Assembly (NCBI GenBank): GCA_016710625.1
Contig: JADJVK010000020.1
Span: 5,413 to 69,412, forward strand
Reading direction: 5' to 3'
Origin: Saprospiraceae bacterium
GTDB taxonomy: Bacteria; Bacteroidota; Bacteroidia; Chitinophagales; Saprospiraceae
Length of the DNA stretch: 64,000 bases
In this document: piece by piece, positions 11,860 to 21,388 of the stretch
How the letters are laid out: each line of letters starts with the position of its first letter
How positions within the stretch are numbered: the first letter of the stretch is position 1
Program-made: the position numbers and the translations under genes
The notes under the pieces: generated by a model
The model's input: only the letters and a program-made list of their open reading frames with translations
What the model was told of the DNA's origin: nothing
Database searches by the model: none

Positions 11860-12780
11860 TTATCTAATAACCTTAAAACATAAATAACGATTATTTATTA
11901 TACTAAATTGGAAATTTAACAAATTTTTAAGAACACTAACCTACTGGTTACCAACAGGTTCAACTACCTTGATTTACCATAAACAATGGAAAGGAATTTG
12001 AATTTCTTCCTTAGGAATGCACAAGTGTTCCTTCCTATTCAATAAGTGTTCCTTAATAAAACTTGTTGTTTCCTAAGGAATACATTTGTTTTTGAAAGGA
12101 ATATTTATTGATTCAAAAATGAATATAAAGTATTGGTAAAGGAACACTTATTGATTCTTTAAGAAATGAAATTATTTTGGAAGTATAAAACTAAATCACA
12201 AATCAAATTGTATAAATTTTTACAGATTGAGTTTACCTTATTATTATAATTTAGGATATATTTAATTTTATGTACCTAAAGATATAATATGAAATGGGTT
12301 TAAAATATTATTATTTAAAAATAGTAGTATTTTTGCTAAAAATGAGTATAATTCTTGATGAGATAAACTATTGGCATATTTGAATTAGTGTTGTCTTAGT
12401 TAAATTATTTATAGAATTTTTCAAAATCTATGATATGAAGATAATTCTAAAGAATATTTAAAATTGAAATTTGTAGAACTATATGAAATTATTTGATGAA
12501 TATCAATATTTTCAAAACAACATTTAAGTTCAATTAAAAATAAAAGTTGGTATTATTATTTCCAAAAATGATGATTTATATGTTCCTCTCATTTAAAGAA
12601 TGCAGTATAGATTAGAATACAAATAAAAAAAATTAAAATTAATTACCAAATATAATTATTAATAAAATAAATAACAATGTAAACAAACTATAATACTACA
12701 AAAGTAATCACTTATAGTGATATTGAGAGATTGAGATAAAAATTTAATAAAAAAATTCATTAACACAAAATAATTAGCAA
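11860..12780. other. AT-rich non-coding gap with inverted repeats
   Basis: No believable coding frame in ~920 bases. The part nearest the 118-aa gene (11940-12160) holds several short palindromes: CTGGTTACCAACAG at 11944, TTCCTTAGGAA at 12007, TTCCTAAGGAA at 12070, and a 15-bp inverted pair listed separately. The rest (12160-12780) is low-complexity AT with no recognisable feature. Confidence 0.5.
12040..12153. repeat. 15-bp perfect inverted repeat with extra direct copies
   Basis: CAATAAGTGTTCCTT at 12040-12054 is exactly reverse-complemented at 12139-12153. A third copy of the core AAGTGTTCCTT lies at 12023-12033 in direct orientation to the first. The arms are 84 bases apart. They could be regulator binding sites, a transcript fold or remains of a mobile element; nothing between them is coding. 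Confidence 0.65.
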
Positions 12781-12781
12781 T

Positions 12782-13849
12782 ATGGAATCAATTGAGATAA
12801 AAGGGTACAAATCCATAAAGCATATTAATTTAAGTTTACTACCGATAAATATTTTAATTGGTGCTAATGGAGCAGGTAAGTCTAATATATTGTCATTCTT
12901 TGAGTTTTTGGATAATTTGTACAATCAAAAATTACAAGCCTATGTAGGTCATTGCGGAGGTATTCATAAGTTCTTATTTAACGGTATAGATTCTACTGAT
13001 AGCATTTCTGCCAAAATAGTTTTTTGATGAAAGTATAAATTCATATTCATTTGAAGTAACTCGTTCAGCTTCTTCTTTTGTATTTTCTAAAGAAATTTTA
13101 TGGTATCACAAAGACGATTTTAGAATATAATGACTATTCGAAAGAAGCAGGAATAAAATACAATGAATATCCTAGAGCAACTTACATAAAAGAATATATA
13201 ACCGCTTTACGAAAGTATCACTTTCATGATACTGGTGATAAATCACCATTTAACCAATCATCTAAAATTGGAAAAGATAGTATTGAACTTTATGATAAAG
13301 GTGAAAATTTAGCTGCATTTCTTTATCAAATTAAACAAGAAAACCCTAAAGTATTTTATAGAATTATTAAAACAATTCAAAGTGTGATACCTCATTTTTT
13401 AGATTTTGTTTTAGTACCGATAGAGAAAAATAATATTGTATTGTATTGGAAAGATAAATATAGTAATTATAATTATGACATTACCGATTTTTCAGACGGT
13501 TCTATTCGTTTTATTGCACTTACTGTTTTGTTTTTTGCAACCCAATCCACCAAGAACTATCATTATTGATGAACCAGAGTTGGGTTTACATCCTTTTGCT
13601 ATAGCAAAATTGGCTGGTTTAATCCATACAGTTGCATCAGATAAATGCCAAGTTATTATAGCTACTCAATCAGCAGAATTAATAGCAAATTTTCAGCCGA
13701 AAGATATAATTGCAGTAGATAATATACAAGGTGAAACAAAAATTACCCGTTTAGATAATGAATTATATAAAGGTTGGTTAGAAGAATATACTCTAGATGA
13801 GCTTTGGAAAAGAAACATTATTAACAAAGCTCAACCAAATTTTAATTAA
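12782..13849 (+). CDS. AAA family ATPase, RecF/OLD-like (AAA_15/AAA_21), frameshifted
   Basis: An ABC/SMC-type ATPase of ~355 aa. It starts MESIEIKGYKSIKHINLSL, with Walker A GANGAGKSN at residues ~30-37; after repair the end holds the ABC-signature-like DFSDGSIRF near 13490, Walker B TIIIDEPELGLHP near 13560-13595, and the H-loop region VIIATQSAEL near 13655. Three indels split it: a T run at 13018-13024, a site near 13120, and a T run near 13535. It lies two bases upstream of a DUF4276 gene, so the pair is one transcription and probably one functional unit. Single ATPases of this type paired with a Toprim-like protein are known in anti-phage systems (OLD, PARIS), which is the basis for my defence proposal. 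Confidence 0.78.
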
Positions 13850-13851
13850 CT

Positions 13852-14510
13852 ATGAAACGTATAATTATTATTTGTGAGGGTCCAACAGAAAAGGAGTTTG
13901 TGAAAAACTATTATATAGCCATTTTTTTAATATGAGTATTCTAATTCAATGGGTTTATCCAAATGGTCGCAAGGTGGTCATATCTCTTGAGTTATTTATT
14001 AAATCAAATTGTAGTAACGCTAAAGCAAGATACTACTGCCTTTGTTACTACATTTATTGATTTGTATGGTTTACACAAACCCGAACTTTTTCCAAATTGG
14101 AATGAAGCTCTAATACTAAAAAGAAACCCTTACCAAAGAGTTATAAAATTAGAGCAAGGTATGTCAGATGCTTTACCCGAAAATTTAAGACATAGGTTTA
14201 TACCAAATATTATATTGCACGAATTTGAAGGATTATTATTCAATGATTTATCTCATTTTGAAAATCAATTTAATGAAAATGAATTTAGAAATAAAACGGC
14301 ATTAATTAATGTATTAAACGATTTTAATAATCCAGAGTTAATAAATGAAACAAAAGAAAATTCTCCATCGCATAGATTGGAAAACGTAATTTTCAACAAC
14401 TTCAAAAAACTATACATGGTATTCAAATTGCAGAAAGTATTGGATTGATTAGATTACGTCAAAAATCTATACACTTTAATGATTGGATTAAAAGATTAGA
14501 AAGCATTTAG
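13852..14510 (+). CDS. DUF4276 family protein, Toprim-like partner of the AAA ATPase (frameshifted)
   Basis: About 220 aa. The ATG at 13852 gives MKRIIIICEGPTEKEF, whose EGxTE signature matches the first catalytic motif of Toprim-like folds. The middle shows the DUF4276 hallmarks: AFVTTFIDLYGL near 14040, RFIPNIILHEFEGLLF near 14190-14240, and SPSHRLENVI near 14370. The end, in another frame, is ESIGLIRLRQKSIHFNDWIKRLESI with stop at 14508-14510. At least three indels disrupt it (near 13910, 13985 and 14410). DUF4276 genes commonly sit next to AAA ATPases. The enzymatic activity, if any, is probably nucleic-acid cleavage, by inference only. Confidence 0.75.
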
Positions 14511-14646
14511 TTTTTTATTATATAGATACTTTCAAAATATATATTGTTATACGCCTAGTTTTATTTAATCCATTTAAATTTACATAATTTGTTTAATACA
14601 AAATATATACAATAATTATATACAATCAAATCATATATTTATCTGA

Positions 14647-15894
14647 TTAAAAATAAGTTGATAATCCAAACTGGATTGCTCCTAATTTAGATGGCTCATT
14701 TCCAACTATATCTCTAATTAATTGATATTTGTAATTGAGACGAATGACGGTAGTACCATAAGGTCTGAAAGCTATTGATGGAGTAAAAACCCATGTATCG
14801 TCAAAGATCTTTTCATTCGATAACTTAAATTTATTCTGATTGAAATCTGCATAATCAAAACGGATACCTACATTTATTTTTGCATTATTCCAACCCAATA
14901 TTTTTCTTTGTAAAACTGTTGCGATGATATCGCAATAACCACCGAACTGTCTTGACCCATAGGTTTGCACATAATTCTCGGGTAACTCTACAAATGCTTT
15001 TACAACTTCTCCATTGATTGAAATTTTGTTATTGAATATAGAAGTATTAAAATCAACAGCAAACAAACTTGCACTTCGTTTATTTTCAATGATAAGCCCA
15101 TCTTTTTTCCAAGTATTATAAACACCCGTCAAATAAGAAATCCCAATTTCTCCAATATTTCTATTTCTCAAAGCAATCTTTCCAGTGAACATTGGCAGTC
15201 CACTACTGCTTTTTTCGAATTTATTTGCATTTTCTTTTGCTTCATGAAAGGAAGTCCTATTTGATTCGTTGAGGATTAATTTATCATCAAAGCCATTTGT
15301 TAAATAGGTTTCATACCCGATGCTCCAATTGTGTAAAAAATACTTACCATGAAAGCCGAAACCAACGTTTGACAATGTGGAAGGTACAATTTCTGTCATA
15401 GAGATGGGTCGATCAATGAAATCCCATCTTGGTCCGTCGTGATTTTGATTGTATGCTCCAATAGGATTTAGGACGATCCCCCCTCTAAGATTGAACATGG
15501 GATGAAATTCCATATCCATTAATGCCGATTCAATATTTATTTCTCTAGTACCATCTTCGAATTCCAATTCTGATAAAAATTTGATCTTCTTAGTTATCGT
15601 ACTCGAAAAGAACAAGGTCAATCTCCTCATTTGGAAATTGAAGCCATCAGAGACACCATCCGTTTTTGCATATTCTACATTTGTCTCTATATACCCACCA
15701 ATGGCAATTGGAGACTTCCCTATCGCTAAAAATGGACGGTTAAAGATGGCATCCATATTCATTCTTTGATTTATGGTGTCTGCTCTTACATAATTGTTGA
15801 GCTTCGTAGTGTCTTGAGCCTGAACTTTCAATATTGAATTTGACAATAAAAAAAGTAACATTAGGGGTTTATAAATTGATAAAAATGTTTTCAT
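14647..15894 (-). CDS. Phosphate-selective porin O/P-like outer-membrane beta-barrel protein
   Basis: 415 aa with a signal peptide ending VQAQ, then IGGYIETNVEYAKTD and NFQMRRLTLFFSSTI near residues 62-100, the pattern of OprO/OprP-like 16-strand porins (alternating hydrophobic strands up to a C-terminal phenylalanine in LSTYF). It would form an outer-membrane channel for small anions or other solutes; the substrate cannot be read from sequence. Its start lies inside the end of the Rieske gene (26-base overlap), and a di-haem lipoprotein gene is upstream, so it belongs to a three-gene redox operon. Confidence 0.7.
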   Translation of the reverse strand: MKTFLSIYKPLMLLFLLSNSILKVQAQDTTKLNNYVRADTINQRMNMDAIFNRPFLAIGKSPIAIGGYIETNVEYAKTDGVSDGFNFQMRRLTLFFSSTITKKIKFLSELEFEDGTREINIESALMDMEFHPMFNLRGGIVLNPIGAYNQNHDGPRWDFIDRPISMTEIVPSTLSNVGFGFHGKYFLHNWSIGYETYLTNGFDDKLILNESNRTSFHEAKENANKFEKSSSGLPMFTGKIALRNRNIGEIGISYLTGVYNTWKKDGLIIENKRSASLFAVDFNTSIFNNKISINGEVVKAFVELPENYVQTYGSRQFGGYCDIIATVLQRKILGWNNAKINVGIRFDYADFNQNKFKLSNEKIFDDTWVFTPSIAFRPYGTTVIRLNYKYQLIRDIVGNEPSKLGAIQFGLSTYF

Positions 15895-16310
15895 TATCTG
15901 TTGTAATTGTGTAAGAAATCAAATTGGATTCAGCTGGAGGATTTTGAACTACTCCCTTATTAGAAAATTCACTCCCATGACAGGGGCAAATCAGATAATT
16001 ACCTTGATTCTGCAATTCACAACCATTGTGAGTACAGTCCATTAATAATGCAGAATAAGTACCATCTGTAAGCTTAAAAACACAAATGGGATAGTTCAAA
16101 TGTTCGTTTTTAATCAAAACAAATTTCCTTTCTATCGTTTTATCTTTTTGAACTAAAAGGAATTCTGATTTTTTGATTATTATTTTTTTTATTATTCACT
16201 GCATAATGTGCATAATAATTGGATAATCCGCAACTTTCTAACAAAATCATTAGTGGCGAAGCACTCAAACAAGCTGCTCCACATACTTTAATAAATTCTT
16301 TTCGCTTCAT
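15869..16310 (-). CDS. Rieske [2Fe-2S] protein (frameshifted)
   Basis: About 147 aa. The ATG at 16308-16310 opens MKRKEFIKVCGAACLSA, an export signal with a cysteine after LLES that could be a lipobox. A homopolymer indel near 16185-16195 (long A/T run) shifts the frame; the rest reads FVLIKNEHLNYPICVFKL and carries both Rieske cluster boxes, CTHNGC and CPCHGSEF, with the two Cys and two His ligands intact. It is likely a periplasm-facing electron carrier. It starts four bases after the di-haem gene and overlaps the porin gene by 26 bases, which suggests translational coupling. Confidence 0.85.
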
Positions 16311-16314
16311 TCTA

Positions 16315-17526
16315 TTATAAGGATTTTAGAAAATTAGTCAAATCATTTTTTTCAGCTGCTGACAATAACATGTAATCATTCTTGCTTTTTAATGATTCTC
16401 CATTGTGCATTAAAATAGACTCTTCGATACTTTTTGCCCTTCCGTCATGCATCAAAAAATATTTGCCACCTTGAGATGCTGTTGACAAGCCAAGTCCCCA
16501 AAGTGGTGCAGTCCGCCATTCATTAGTTAATGCTGTTCCTTCTGTATAATGGTCATCCAATTCGGCTCCCATATCATGTAACAATAAATCAGTATAAGGG
16601 TAAAAAGTTTTGTAGCTAAGTGCAGCAATAGGCGAAAAAGCTGATTTCAATTCTTCCACATGGCAACTATTACATTTAATTTGATTAAATATTTTTTCAC
16701 CATTTAGGACAGATGGATTATTCTTATCCCTTCTCTCTGGAACTTGTAATGCTTGGATGTAAAAAACAGTAGCATTCAACTGATTATCCGTTAGGTCAGG
16801 GTCATTTGTAATAATTGAATTCAACCCACTAAGATGATTAAAAGGATTTTGTGGAAGAAAAGAAGTCGTCACACCCATATCTTGATTAAAGGCTTGGGCT
16901 ACTTGTTGATGAATGTTATAAGTACTAGCTTTTTTGCCAAACCTACAAATATATTTACCATCACTAACTATTGAATTTGCATTTGGTTCGACCCAATTTG
17001 GTATTGTATTCCAATTGGGTCTTCCTGATATACCGTCTCCATCCAAATCTTGTGGGTCTGCCATTTTCAATATGTCTTGGTCACTGACGAGTTCTAAGAG
17101 TCCGCTACCCGAAACTATTGGAGCAACAAATTTGCTAAATGTGGCATTTGCAGGTAGTTGTTCACCTTTAAATCCAATTATAAAATTTTCTTGCAATTGA
17201 GGACCACCTTGTTTCAAAAAGGTGTTTTCAAAAGTATCTTTTTGACCAAATCTAGTAAGTGCTGTGAACACATGCCCTCTATTATCTCCACTATGACAAC
17301 TTGCACAAGAAGAAGCTACAAAAATAGGTCCTAAGCCAGTTTCCGGAACATAGATTTCATCAAATTCTTCTGCACCGTCCAAAAACAATCTATTTTGGTC
17401 ATAAGTAAGACCATCTATAGCATTATCCATAACTTCATTTTTTTCGGGAGAGGGTGGAAAAATCTTATTGCAAGAAAATAGGCACAACAATATTGTACTT
17501 GTCAAAAGTATAGTATAAAATTTCAT
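16315..17526 (-). CDS. Di-haem oxidoreductase family lipoprotein (putative cytochrome c peroxidase-like)
   Basis: 403 aa. The signal peptide ends in a lipobox (CLFSC, Cys19), so the protein should be anchored in a membrane facing the periplasm or the cell surface. Two c-type haem sites are visible: CASCH at residues 74-78 and CNSCH at 285-289. The rest matches the di-haem oxidoreductase family (DHOR/thiol oxidoreductase-like): DGAEEFDEI, GPIFVASSCASCH, DLDGDGISGRPNW, FGKKAST, WRTAPLWGLG, FLMHDGRAKSIEESI. It is the first gene of an operon with a Rieske protein and a porin. The substrate is unknown. Confidence 0.82.
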   Translation of the reverse strand: MKFYTILLTSTILLCLFSCNKIFPPSPEKNEVMDNAIDGLTYDQNRLFLDGAEEFDEIYVPETGLGPIFVASSCASCHSGDNRGHVFTALTRFGQKDTFENTFLKQGGPQLQENFIIGFKGEQLPANATFSKFVAPIVSGSGLLELVSDQDILKMADPQDLDGDGISGRPNWNTIPNWVEPNANSIVSDGKYICRFGKKASTYNIHQQVAQAFNQDMGVTTSFLPQNPFNHLSGLNSIITNDPDLTDNQLNATVFYIQALQVPERRDKNNPSVLNGEKIFNQIKCNSCHVEELKSAFSPIAALSYKTFYPYTDLLLHDMGAELDDHYTEGTALTNEWRTAPLWGLGLSTASQGGKYFLMHDGRAKSIEESILMHNGESLKSKNDYMLLSAAEKNDLTNFLKSL

Positions 17527-17690
17527 GCCGCTAAATTATAATTAATCTAAATAAGAAATATTGGGATTACAAAATTTTACAATTTGATTACAATTCAATT
17601 TGGCAGAAATTAAACATAAGTACTGAATATCAAATATTTAGAAAATAATTTTCTGCTATTAGAATTTTATTAGAAAAACTGTTTGAAACT

Positions 17691-18374
17691 TTACCCAACA
17701 AACTTATACCCTACTCCTCTGATGGAATGAAAGTATTCTGGCACTTTAGGATCTGTTTCAAAATATTTGCGAAAGGAAAGTATAAAATTATCAATGGTTC
17801 GGGTGGAAGGATAGACATCATATCCCCAAACAGATTGTAGGATTTGTTGACGAGAAACAACTTCGTTTTTTCTGTCAATAAGCAATTTCAACAATAGTGC
17901 CTCTTTTTTAGTGAGTTCGAAGGTTCCATTTTTAGTGGTTGCGGAGTAATTGACAAAATTAATTTCATTGCCATTAAAAGCATAAGTATCCCCTGATAAA
18001 ACTGTCCCTTTTTGGGATCTTCTCAATAGATTTTGAATTCTAAGGAGCAATTCTTCCAGCACAAAAGGCTTTGTGAGATAGTCATCTGCCCCCATTTTCA
18101 ATCCAGTGATCCTATCGGTCGAAGTGTCTTTTGCAGTCAACATTAAGATAGGCGTTTCTCTATCATTGAGTCGGAAGTGCTCAGCAACTTGCAATCCACT
18201 AATTTCAGGAAGCATAATATCCAAAATCAGCAAATCAAAATGAGCACCATTTAATTTTTTTATTGCATCTCTTCCATTGGCAACTGCATCAATTTCGTAG
18301 CCTTCCAATTCGAGATTCAATTTCAATAAATCTCTGATTGCATCTTCGTCTTCCACCAAAAGGATTCTAATCAT
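17691..18374 (-). CDS. OmpR/PhoB-family response regulator
   Basis: 227 aa. Receiver domain residues 1-~118 with acidic pocket (VEDED at 7-11), phospho-acceptor Asp52 (LILDIMLPE), switch Thr near 80 (MLTAKD) and Lys near 102 (YLTKPF). A winged-helix DNA-binding domain follows (LTKKEALLLKLLIDRKNEVVSR, then RTIDNFI and GVGYKFVG at the end). No histidine kinase of the matching class is adjacent, so it may be partnered elsewhere or control the neighbouring redox operon or the metal efflux genes. Intact frame. Confidence 0.9.
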   Translation of the reverse strand: MIRILLVEDEDAIRDLLKLNLELEGYEIDAVANGRDAIKKLNGAHFDLLILDIMLPEISGLQVAEHFRLNDRETPILMLTAKDTSTDRITGLKMGADDYLTKPFVLEELLLRIQNLLRRSQKGTVLSGDTYAFNGNEINFVNYSATTKNGTFELTKKEALLLKLLIDRKNEVVSRQQILQSVWGYDVYPSTRTIDNFILSFRKYFETDPKVPEYFHSIRGVGYKFVG

Positions 18375-18487
18375 CTTGATTTTTTTTCAAAAATACAATA
18401 TTTAGTCATAAACAATTGGACAATTTTTGATAAAATTAATTTTATAGAAATGGCGTTCTGAATTTTTATAAAAAGTCAATTCTTTAA

Positions 18488-19141
18488 CTATACTTTCACT
18501 AAGCCTGTTTTAATAGCATATACTACTAAACCAACTCTTGATTTGGTTTTTAGTTTTTCGAATAAGGCATCTCTATAGCCTTCTACAGTACGGGGGCTGC
18601 AATACATTTTATCACCAATTTCTTTATAGGTAAGATCGGTCACTGCATATTTTAAGAATTCTTTTTCTCTATCGTTGATATGAATATTTGGTGTGGAAGT
18701 CTCTGGAGTACGAACCACATCCAACAGAATATTAGTAGCCCATTCTGGGTAGTAAAATCCTTTATTAATAACGGTTTGCAATGCTATTTCTAAATCTTTT
18801 GGATGCACATTTTTAAGCATATAGCCTTTAGCACCAAATTTGATCATTTTAATTAAAGATTTCTCATCATCAGCCATAGAAAGAGCCACTACTTTCACAT
18901 CAGGGTGGTGTTCTGTTATCCATGACATGGTTTCGTAACCGTCAATCAAAGGCATAGAAATATCCAATAAAACAAGGTCTGGAATATTTTTTGGGAACTT
19001 GAATTGATCAATTAATCTAAGGCCATTTTCAACTTCATACAATACTTGAAAATTATTAAAGCCGTTGATAATACTTGAAATTGCTTTTGCAATCAAAATA
19101 TGGTCATCCACTACCACAACTGAAGTACTTCGATTCATCAT
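18488..19141 (-). CDS. NarL/LuxR-family response regulator
   Basis: 217 aa. The receiver has the acidic pair VDDH and phospho-acceptor Asp60 (LVLLDISMPL), followed by a LuxR helix-turn-helix (INDREKEFLKYAVTDLTYKEIGDKM ... SPRTVEGYRD). It lies 10 bases downstream of a histidine kinase on the same strand and is almost certainly its partner. The likely role is transcription control in response to whatever the upstream 7TM protein senses. Confidence 0.9.
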   Translation of the reverse strand: MMNRSTSVVVVDDHILIAKAISSIINGFNNFQVLYEVENGLRLIDQFKFPKNIPDLVLLDISMPLIDGYETMSWITEHHPDVKVVALSMADDEKSLIKMIKFGAKGYMLKNVHPKDLEIALQTVINKGFYYPEWATNILLDVVRTPETSTPNIHINDREKEFLKYAVTDLTYKEIGDKMYCSPRTVEGYRDALFEKLKTKSRVGLVVYAIKTGLVKV

Positions 19142-19151
19142 GATTCCAAAA

Positions 19152-19930
19152 TTATATAATTATTGACAAACTTGTTCCTTTCCCTATTTGGCTTTCAAGG
19201 TTAAACGTTGCACCAATAATTTCAGCTCTTTTCTGCATATTCACTAAACCAATTCCTTTATTATTCAAAGCAAATTGAGTTACATCAAAACCAATTCCAT
19301 CATCTTTCAAAGTTAAATAAATTTTTTCATTTTTATTGTCTAATTGAATGTTTATCCAATCACATTTTGAATATTTTAAACTATTTTGAATGAATTCTTG
19401 TGTAATTCGAAGCAAAACCAATTTTTCATTGATACTTAAATGTTCAGTTTGAAGATTATTGACAAATTCTACTTGACACTTTTTGGTTTGTTCTACTTTC
19501 TTGCATTCATTTTTTATTAAGTCTGCAATACTATTGTTATCAATGTTCGCATTTGTCAGGTTTTTGAAACTGCACGAATATCTTGTAGGGTTTCATTTAA
19601 TAAATTGGCTAAACTGTCGATTCTTTCTTCAATATTTTCATATTCATTGTTATGGCTCATTTGTTGGGTATAGATGGATGCCAAAGTGAGTTTTTGACCA
19701 ATATTATCATGCAAATCCCTGCCAATATCTTCCATTGTTTTCTGCTGAATATCTAATCTGTTATTTAGCAATTCTTGGGCATGTTGCTGTAAGATCATTT
19801 CTTTTTCCAGCATTTCTTGTTGTTTTTTCTTTTTGTATTGTAGAATAAAAACCATAAGGCCAGATGCCATAATGAAAAGAAAAACAACAAAATAGATAGT
19901 AAATATTAATATGCTTTTTTCATATGACAT
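19152..19930 (-). CDS. Sensor histidine kinase, HisKA_3 (NarX-like), frameshifted
   Basis: About 260 aa. One N-terminal membrane segment (ILIFTIYFVVFLFIMASGLMVFIL), a coiled-coil linker, the HisKA_3 phospho-acceptor box GRDLHDNIGQKLT, then a HATPase domain ending in KDDGIGFD and NKGIGLVNMQKRAEIIG. A missing A in an A run near 19565 (RAVSK-T/NLTNAN) separates the dimerisation half (19556-19930) from the ATPase half (19152-19421 plus the part before it). It overlaps the upstream membrane-protein gene by 11 bases and is followed by its response regulator. Confidence 0.85.
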
Positions 19931-20576
19931 TCTCTGATATTTTAGATTTTATTATTCCAATTGCAAACAGAATATACATTAAACAACTTAAACTATTATG
20001 AACATAAAACATAGGCATTCCGATATTATAATTACCAGAAAATACTAAAGATCTAAAAGTTGAATAAGGAAATCCAAATAAATAAAATATAATTAATCCT
20101 ATACTTATCCAAAATCTTAAATCTTCTTGAAAATGAAATATATTTTCAGAATTAAACAATTCAAAAAAATACAATAATATTACTATAAATAGCGCTATCA
20201 AAACATTGTTATTATAAATTACTGTTAATAATTGTATGTCTGATGATAAAAAGAACCAAAACCAAAAGTAACTAATCAACAATGCTAACAAAATCAGTTT
20301 TATAAAATATTTATGGCTCTTAATTTTACTATTGCTATAATATAATAAAATATGAAACAATCCTTGAATAGGAAAAACCAAATATGTAAAATATACTGTA
20401 TTTGAATGTTGTTTTGTAATAAAATATCCAAAAAAATCCAATGAAGCAATTATAAATAAATAATAGGGAAATAATGAAAACCAAAAGTTTGATTTCAGTT
20501 TTTTCAAATTTATAAAACCAACAATGGTTGTTATAAAACAAATTACTGGTACTATCAATCTAAAAAATGCAATCAT
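19920..20576 (-). CDS. Multi-pass membrane protein, putative sensory partner of the kinase
   Basis: 218 aa with about seven hydrophobic segments (starting MIAFFRLIVPVICFITTIVGF; later LFPYYLFIIASLDFFGYF, LILLALLISYFWFWFFL, VLIALFIVILLYFF, FWISIGLIIFYLFGF, SCLMYILFAIGII). I do not recognise a named family. The 11-base overlap with a short-input-domain histidine kinase suggests it supplies the sensing or membrane input. Very AT-rich. Function is inferred from context only. Confidence 0.65.
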   Translation of the reverse strand: MIAFFRLIVPVICFITTIVGFINLKKLKSNFWFSLFPYYLFIIASLDFFGYFITKQHSNTVYFTYLVFPIQGLFHILLYYSNSKIKSHKYFIKLILLALLISYFWFWFFLSSDIQLLTVIYNNNVLIALFIVILLYFFELFNSENIFHFQEDLRFWISIGLIIFYLFGFPYSTFRSLVFSGNYNIGMPMFYVHNSLSCLMYILFAIGIIKSKISENVI

Positions 20577-20586
20577 ATTCGATTAA

Positions 20587-21127
20587 TTATATTATACTAT
20601 CATTTACTGGTGGTGGCATACTAGTTCCATTGTTCATTAATTTAAGTTGAGGTGTTGCACTTATTTTATCCCTTATTGGTTGATTGTTACTATCAAATCC
20701 ATTAAAATCAGCTAAACCATTACCTAAATTTATCAGGTACAAAGATAATATCCAAATTATCTTGTTGTACTCCATTAACTGTTTCTTGTTTAACACCAAA
20801 ATAAGTATTTACAAATAACTTATCAGTTGAAACATTGTTTTGGCTAGCAACTTGCTCCATTTTACCCAAAAATGCCAACAAATCGTCGAAAGAAAAAGAT
20901 CTTCCTTTTACTAAATTTGGGGAATGATTGTTTAGAAAATTGGGAAGCAAACTTGTTTTGGCAGATGCATTACTAACACTAATCTCAGATGAACTATAAT
21001 CACTCTTTGGTACTAAGGCTTTTACTTGTGTTCCATTTATATTCATAACGATATAGGATGTAACAGCTCCGATTGCAGCTCCTGCCACACCGTAATAAAC
21101 ACAAGTACCTGTAATTTCTAGTAACAT
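20587..21127 (-). CDS. Hypothetical protein, frameshifted (about 180 aa)
   Basis: Not a family I can name. It begins MLLEITGTCVYYGVAGAAIG with a single glycine-rich hydrophobic segment, then FLNNHSPNLVKGRSF, FDDLLAFLGKMEQVASQNN and DKLFVNTYFGVKQE. A one-base indel near 20725 (after FVPD) moves the frame; the end then reads LGNGLADFNGFDSNNQPIRDK and NNGTSMPPPVNDSII. The two halves overlap and read smoothly when joined, so I treat them as one gene. It lies 10 bases upstream of the 7TM gene and may start that operon. Confidence 0.55.
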
Positions 21128-21343
21128 AATTTGAAGATTTAAATATTAAGAAAAAATAATTTGAGGTTATATTATTTTCGGACTATATAAGTTCTTTTGG
21201 AAACTTGATTCAAATGTTCAACAAATTTAAGAATATGCTGTCACAATTAAAACCTTTACAAATTCATATAAGTTTAGCATATTTTACAATCAATTGAATT
21301 TCCATTTATTATAAAATTTCATACAAAAAAACAACGTTGAACA

Positions 21344-21381
21344 AACAGTCAAATACCGTTAAAAAACGGTAGATGACTGTT
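21344..21381 (-). terminator. Two-step hairpin terminator downstream of the LNPQPLPP gene
   Basis: AACAGTCA / TGACTGTT (8 bp) and TACCGTT / AACGGTA (7 bp) are stacked with a two-base internal bulge and a four-base loop. On the minus strand it starts 8 bases after the stop at 21389 and a T-rich stretch follows. Confidence 0.7.
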
Positions 21382-21388
21382 ACAACTT

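Noticed and set aside
12160..12780. Degraded coding sequence in the AT-rich gap
   Set aside because: Short frames only, no motif in any frame and composition typical of intergenic DNA here.
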